Source: DATFWC01 sp963777755 (GTDB lineage: Bacteria; Pseudomonadota; Alphaproteobacteria; Rhizobiales; Xanthobacteraceae). From it: DNA of 64,000 nucleotides. Below, piece by piece: positions 61,440-64,000 of this stretch (position 1 is the first letter of the stretch; the number at the start of each line of letters is the position of its first letter). Position numbers and translations under genes: made by a program. The notes under the pieces were generated by a model. It saw only the letters and a program-made list of their open reading frames with translations. It was not told the origin of the DNA and did no database searches. The stretch is taken from assembly GCA_963777755.1 (NCBI GenBank), contig CAVZSC010000032.1, positions 62,001 to 126,000 on the forward strand, read 5' to 3'.

Positions 61440-61724
61440 TCGGCCGATGTCTCAGTTGGGTCATAAGCGGCCATTCGGGCAACGGCCGCGGTGAGTTCGC
61501 TTCACCTCGATAGGCAGACTTCGACCGACGTCGCCTGCCAGGTCGTCTCAGTGCCAATTGCGGACATCGGTCGGCGGCACCGTGACGTGCTGCTTCTGGA
61601 TCGTGTGAGTCCACAAGATTTGCGGAACGGTTTCCCGTCGGCCGTCTGTGATGCAGGTCACATCCGGCTGCGAGGCCGACATGCTTTTGTCGACGCCGGT
61701 GGACGAGCGAGCGGCGGGGGAGAC

Positions 61725-62594
61725 ATGAGCCAGCTGACATCCGTGCTTGAAGGCAGCGTCAACGCGCTCGCCTCCGCACCCGATCCAGGCTACCTCGCCC
61801 TGGCGCTCGCGCTCGCGGCCTCGGGGGCCCTTGTCGGCGTACTGGCCGGGCTTTTCGGCGTCGGCGGCGGCACGCTCATCGTTCCCATTCTGTACGAGAC
61901 ATTTGCTGCCTTCGACATCGCCGAAGAAGCACGCATGCCGCTTGCCATCGGCACGTCGCTCGCCGTCATCATCCCGACGTCGATCTCCTCGTTCTGCGCC
62001 CATCGCAAGAGCGGAGCGGTGGACATGGCGGTGCTGCGGGCATGGTGTGTTCCGATTCTCGCTGGCGTCCTCGCGGGGAGCATCATGGCGCGGTTTGCGC
62101 CGGCGGAGGTGTTCAAGCTCGTCTTTGTCGCGATTGCGCTGGTCACCGCGGCGCGGCTCATCCTGAGCGACAAGCTGCCTTGTCTCGCAGCGGAGATGCC
62201 CCACGGCAGCCCGATGGCGGGATATGGCCTGACGATCGGTGCCTCATCCTCGCTGATGGGAATTGGCGGCGGGCTGGTGGCGGGCATGATCATGTCGCTG
62301 CACGGCCGTACCGTCCATCAGACGGTCGCGACCTGCTCGGGCGTCGGCATCCTGGTCTCCTTGCCGGGCGCCCTGGGTTATATGTTGGCAGGCTGGGACA
62401 AGACCGGCCTGCCGCCGCTATCGCTGGGCTTCGTCTCGGTCTTCGGGCTTCTGTTGCTGATGCCGGCGAGCCTAGCCACCGCGAGGTTCGGTGCGGCGCT
62501 TGCCCACAAACTTCCCAAGACGCACTTGGAGCTCGCGCTCGCTGTCTACCTGATCGCTGTGAGCGCGCGTTTCTCCGTGTCGTTGTTCAGCTGA
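61725..62594 (+). CDS. TauE/SafE family anion exporter (second copy)
   Basis: A 289-residue membrane protein with the same duplicated motifs as the gene at 5840-6667: GLFGVGGGTLIVPILYETF in repeat 1 and SSSLMGIGGGLVAGMIMS in repeat 2, and the closing LALAVYLIAVSARF. ATG 61725 has GGGGGAGA upstream. Its last codons touch the degenerate IS5 element, which may have replaced the original downstream region. Confidence 0.85.
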   Translation: MSQLTSVLEGSVNALASAPDPGYLALALALAASGALVGVLAGLFGVGGGTLIVPILYETFAAFDIAEEARMPLAIGTSLAVIIPTSISSFCAHRKSGAVDMAVLRAWCVPILAGVLAGSIMARFAPAEVFKLVFVAIALVTAARLILSDKLPCLAAEMPHGSPMAGYGLTIGASSSLMGIGGGLVAGMIMSLHGRTVHQTVATCSGVGILVSLPGALGYMLAGWDKTGLPPLSLGFVSVFGLLLLMPASLATARFGAALAHKLPKTHLELALAVYLIAVSARFSVSLFS

Positions 62595-63119
62595 TCCAGT
62601 CCCGCTCGGCCAGCGGCGCATCGGGCGCGAGGTCCGCTAAGCCCTCGATGAGGATGCTGGCCTGAGTGGCCTCGTGTACTTGGCCTGCGGTGAGGATCAT
62701 CCGCATCGGATGACCCAGCGCATCGACGGCAATGTGGATTTTGGTGCTCAGGCCGCCGCGCGAGCGCCCGACCGCCTGATTTTGAGTCCCCCTTTTGCGC
62801 CAGCTGCATGCTGGTGTGCGCGCACGATGGTGGCATCGATCATGATGTGTTCGAAATCCGGATCTGCTGCCAAGGCCTTGAAAATACGATCCCAAACGCC
62901 CTTGCGCGACCACCGATTAAAGCGTTGGAACACACTGTTCCACAACCCAAATGACGGATGGAGATCACGCTACGACGCGCCCGTCCGCAACACCCACAGC
63001 ACCGCATCAACGAACAGACGATTGTCCTCGCCGTGACGGCCCTTGTCCCCTTTCTTGCCAGGGACCAAGTGCTCGATCCGCCTCCACTGTGCATTGGTCA
63101 GTTCGCGTCGAATCAAGAT
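62587..63119 (-). pseudogene. IS5-family transposase remnant
   Basis: From about 63119 the frame reads IRRELTNAQWRRIEHLVPGK, stops at TAG 62970-62972 where relatives have Trp (GAPW-RDL becomes GAS-stop-RDL), and continues to IMIDATIVRAHQHAAGAKGG. It then shifts frame near a C-run at about 62790 into AVGRSRGGLSTKIHIAVDAL, ending at LAERDWIS. The C-terminal third with the last catalytic Glu is missing. It is a different IS5 subgroup from the one at 12743. Confidence 0.85.
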
Positions 63120-63210
63120 CGCCTCCCTCGGTTGCGATCTTGAATCACATTGCGCAGTTCGGGAGAATCCCCCGCCTAACTAGTGGCAGCTATCCTCGGT
63201 GCCATGCACC

Positions 63211-63669
63211 CTACCGCCCCAGAATCCTGTCTCCGAACGCCCAGTAGATGAGCAGCGCCCCGAAGATGAAGATCGGGCCGGCGATCGCGTGAATCAGGTG
63301 GGGCACCCAGATGCCCGCCCACGAGTTGATCATGGGCGGAATCTCGCCGTCGGGGTCGTAGAGCACGGCGATCTTCTGGCCGACGGCGTAGCGCGCACTC
63401 CGGGCGCCGGCGCCGATTTCGGAGGTGAAGGTCTGGTCGGCCCCCCGCTCGGGACGGAACTTGATCTCCGGGAAGTGATACTCGGCCGTCCTCCCGGATT
63501 CCGTGTCCGTGCATTCCTGGCGTTTCTCGACCCGCACGATCTCGCCCTCGGCCGGCCGGAGGCGGCGACGGGCCGCGAAACGGCGGATGAGCTCGCGCAC
63601 CCCCGCGGCAAACAAGCCCATGCCGGCCAGAAAAAAGGCCACCATCATCAAGCCGACGACGTATCGCAT
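63211..63669 (-). CDS. DUF3592 membrane protein
   Basis: A 152-residue protein with an N-terminal hydrophobic helix (VVGLMMVAFFLAGMGLFAAG), a soluble beta domain containing CTDTESGRTAEYHFPEIKF and VGQKIAVLYDPDGE, and a C-terminal hydrophobic stretch (HLIHAIAGPIFIFGALLIYW). This is the DUF3592 layout; function unknown. Its first 200 bases are copied at 46776-46980. Confidence 0.8.
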   Translation of the reverse strand: MRYVVGLMMVAFFLAGMGLFAAGVRELIRRFAARRRLRPAEGEIVRVEKRQECTDTESGRTAEYHFPEIKFRPERGADQTFTSEIGAGARSARYAVGQKIAVLYDPDGEIPPMINSWAGIWVPHLIHAIAGPIFIFGALLIYWAFGDRILGR

Positions 63670-63713
63670 ATCGCGTGCCGCTCCGCGGACGGGCGCTCGG
63701 GCCGCCGCCGCTT

Positions 63714-63751
63714 AGAGCATGTCCCGTTCATTCTGAACCGGGACATGCTCT
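63714..63751. repeat. Short palindromic repeat, type C
   Basis: AGAGCATGTCCCGTTCA and its near-complement around a three-base centre, ending in CTCTAG. It lies 45 bases before the DUF3592 start. Similar GAGCATGTCCCG palindromes are frequent in Bradyrhizobium-type genomes. Confidence 0.8.
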
Positions 63752-63766
63752 AGTTTCTCTTTCGTG

Positions 63767-63815
63767 GCGCATGTTCTTGTCGGCGAACCGGTATCCACTT
63801 CGCCGGAACATGCGC
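63767..63815. repeat. Short palindromic repeat, type D
   Basis: GCGCATGTTC-ttgt-CGGCGAA pairs with TTCGCCG-GAACATGCGC around an 11- to 12-base loop and is followed by TAG (GCGCTAG). It lies 15 bases after the type C repeat, giving an adjacent pair as in the A-B compound repeat. Confidence 0.75.
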
Positions 63816-63861
63816 TAGCCCGGAACATTCAGGGCAGGTCGGGCGAAAAGAGGGAGGCGAA

Positions 63862-64000
63862 ATGAGCCCCGGGACGATTCATCTGCGCCTCATTCGAATC
63901 GATCAATCCAGCTTGATCGGCTACTTTACCTTCAACGAAGCATGCGGGAGCCTCTACACATGCGGCGTCGTAAATTATTCACCGCGGCCGGCGTCTTGGC
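63862..64000 (+). CDS. Start of a gene cut by the window edge (frame uncertain)
   Basis: Two readings are possible. ATG 63862 has GGGAGGCGA in front and stays open to the window end (MSPGTIHLRLIRID...). ATG 63960 opens MRRRKLFTAAGVLA, which looks like an exported-protein signal with an Arg-rich start. Only one is likely real; the window ends before this can be decided. Confidence 0.3.
   Translation, partial: MSPGTIHLRLIRIDQSSLIGYFTFNEACGSLYTCGVVNYSPRPASW

Overview
The window is GC-rich DNA with dense coding, alphaproteobacterial signal peptides and regulators, and a very large stock of orphan periplasmic binding proteins. There are six Bug-type tripartite tricarboxylate transporter (TTT) receptors and at least eight intact ABC_sub_bind (PF04392, former DUF534) proteins. 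Together with the repeat and insertion-sequence types, this points to a chromosome of the order Hyphomicrobiales, most like Bradyrhizobium, Rhodopseudomonas or Xanthobacteraceae relatives. That is inferred from family content; no rRNA or tRNA gene was seen to confirm it.

Layout. 1-12.6 kb: a truncated glutathione S-transferase, a cell-cycle-type sensor histidine kinase, a DUF1289 protein with a membrane aspartic protease, a feruloyl-CoA synthase-like ligase divergent from an amidohydrolase, a TauE/SafE exporter, a Bug receptor, an exported protein of unknown function, a DUF2235 hydrolase and a TetR regulator. 12.6-16.1 kb: a 3.3-kb transposon-like insert with an IS5-type transposase, a zinc metallopeptidase, an ATP-grasp ligase and an IS110 scrap. 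It has split a compound palindromic repeat. 16.2-19.3 kb: a Rieske oxygenase, an ABC binding protein and a DUF1989 protein behind a palindromic operator. 19.3-23.0 kb: an orphan ParA and a CYTH-CHAD protein bracketed by inverted copies of the same compound repeat, then polyphosphate kinase 2.

23.3-41.4 kb: a catabolic island. A GntR regulator, an EamA transporter, one single-domain and two triple-domain RidA-like proteins, two Bug receptors and TctB/TctA form a plus-strand run. It converges with a minus-strand operon for SMP-30 lactonase, acyl-CoA ligase, Bug receptor, citryl-CoA lyase-like protein and a sugar-isomerase-like protein. A divergent plus-strand operon follows: cupin, Bug receptor, nucleotide-sugar-type epimerase and M24 creatinase-like protein. 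The likely theme is uptake of an organic acid, CoA activation and C-C cleavage, with RidA-like proteins handling or sensing reactive intermediates.

42-61.4 kb: a minus-strand array of ABC_sub_bind proteins (eight intact, two broken, one relic) without any permease or ATPase, with recurring leader sequences. It is interrupted by a Bug receptor, a 24-residue Gly/Lys microprotein gene, FecR-like and Cys-nucleophile hydrolase genes, an IS481 and an IS256 element. 61.7-64 kb: a second TauE/SafE exporter, a decayed IS5 element, a DUF3592 gene whose 5' part is duplicated at 46.8 kb, and two further palindromic repeats.
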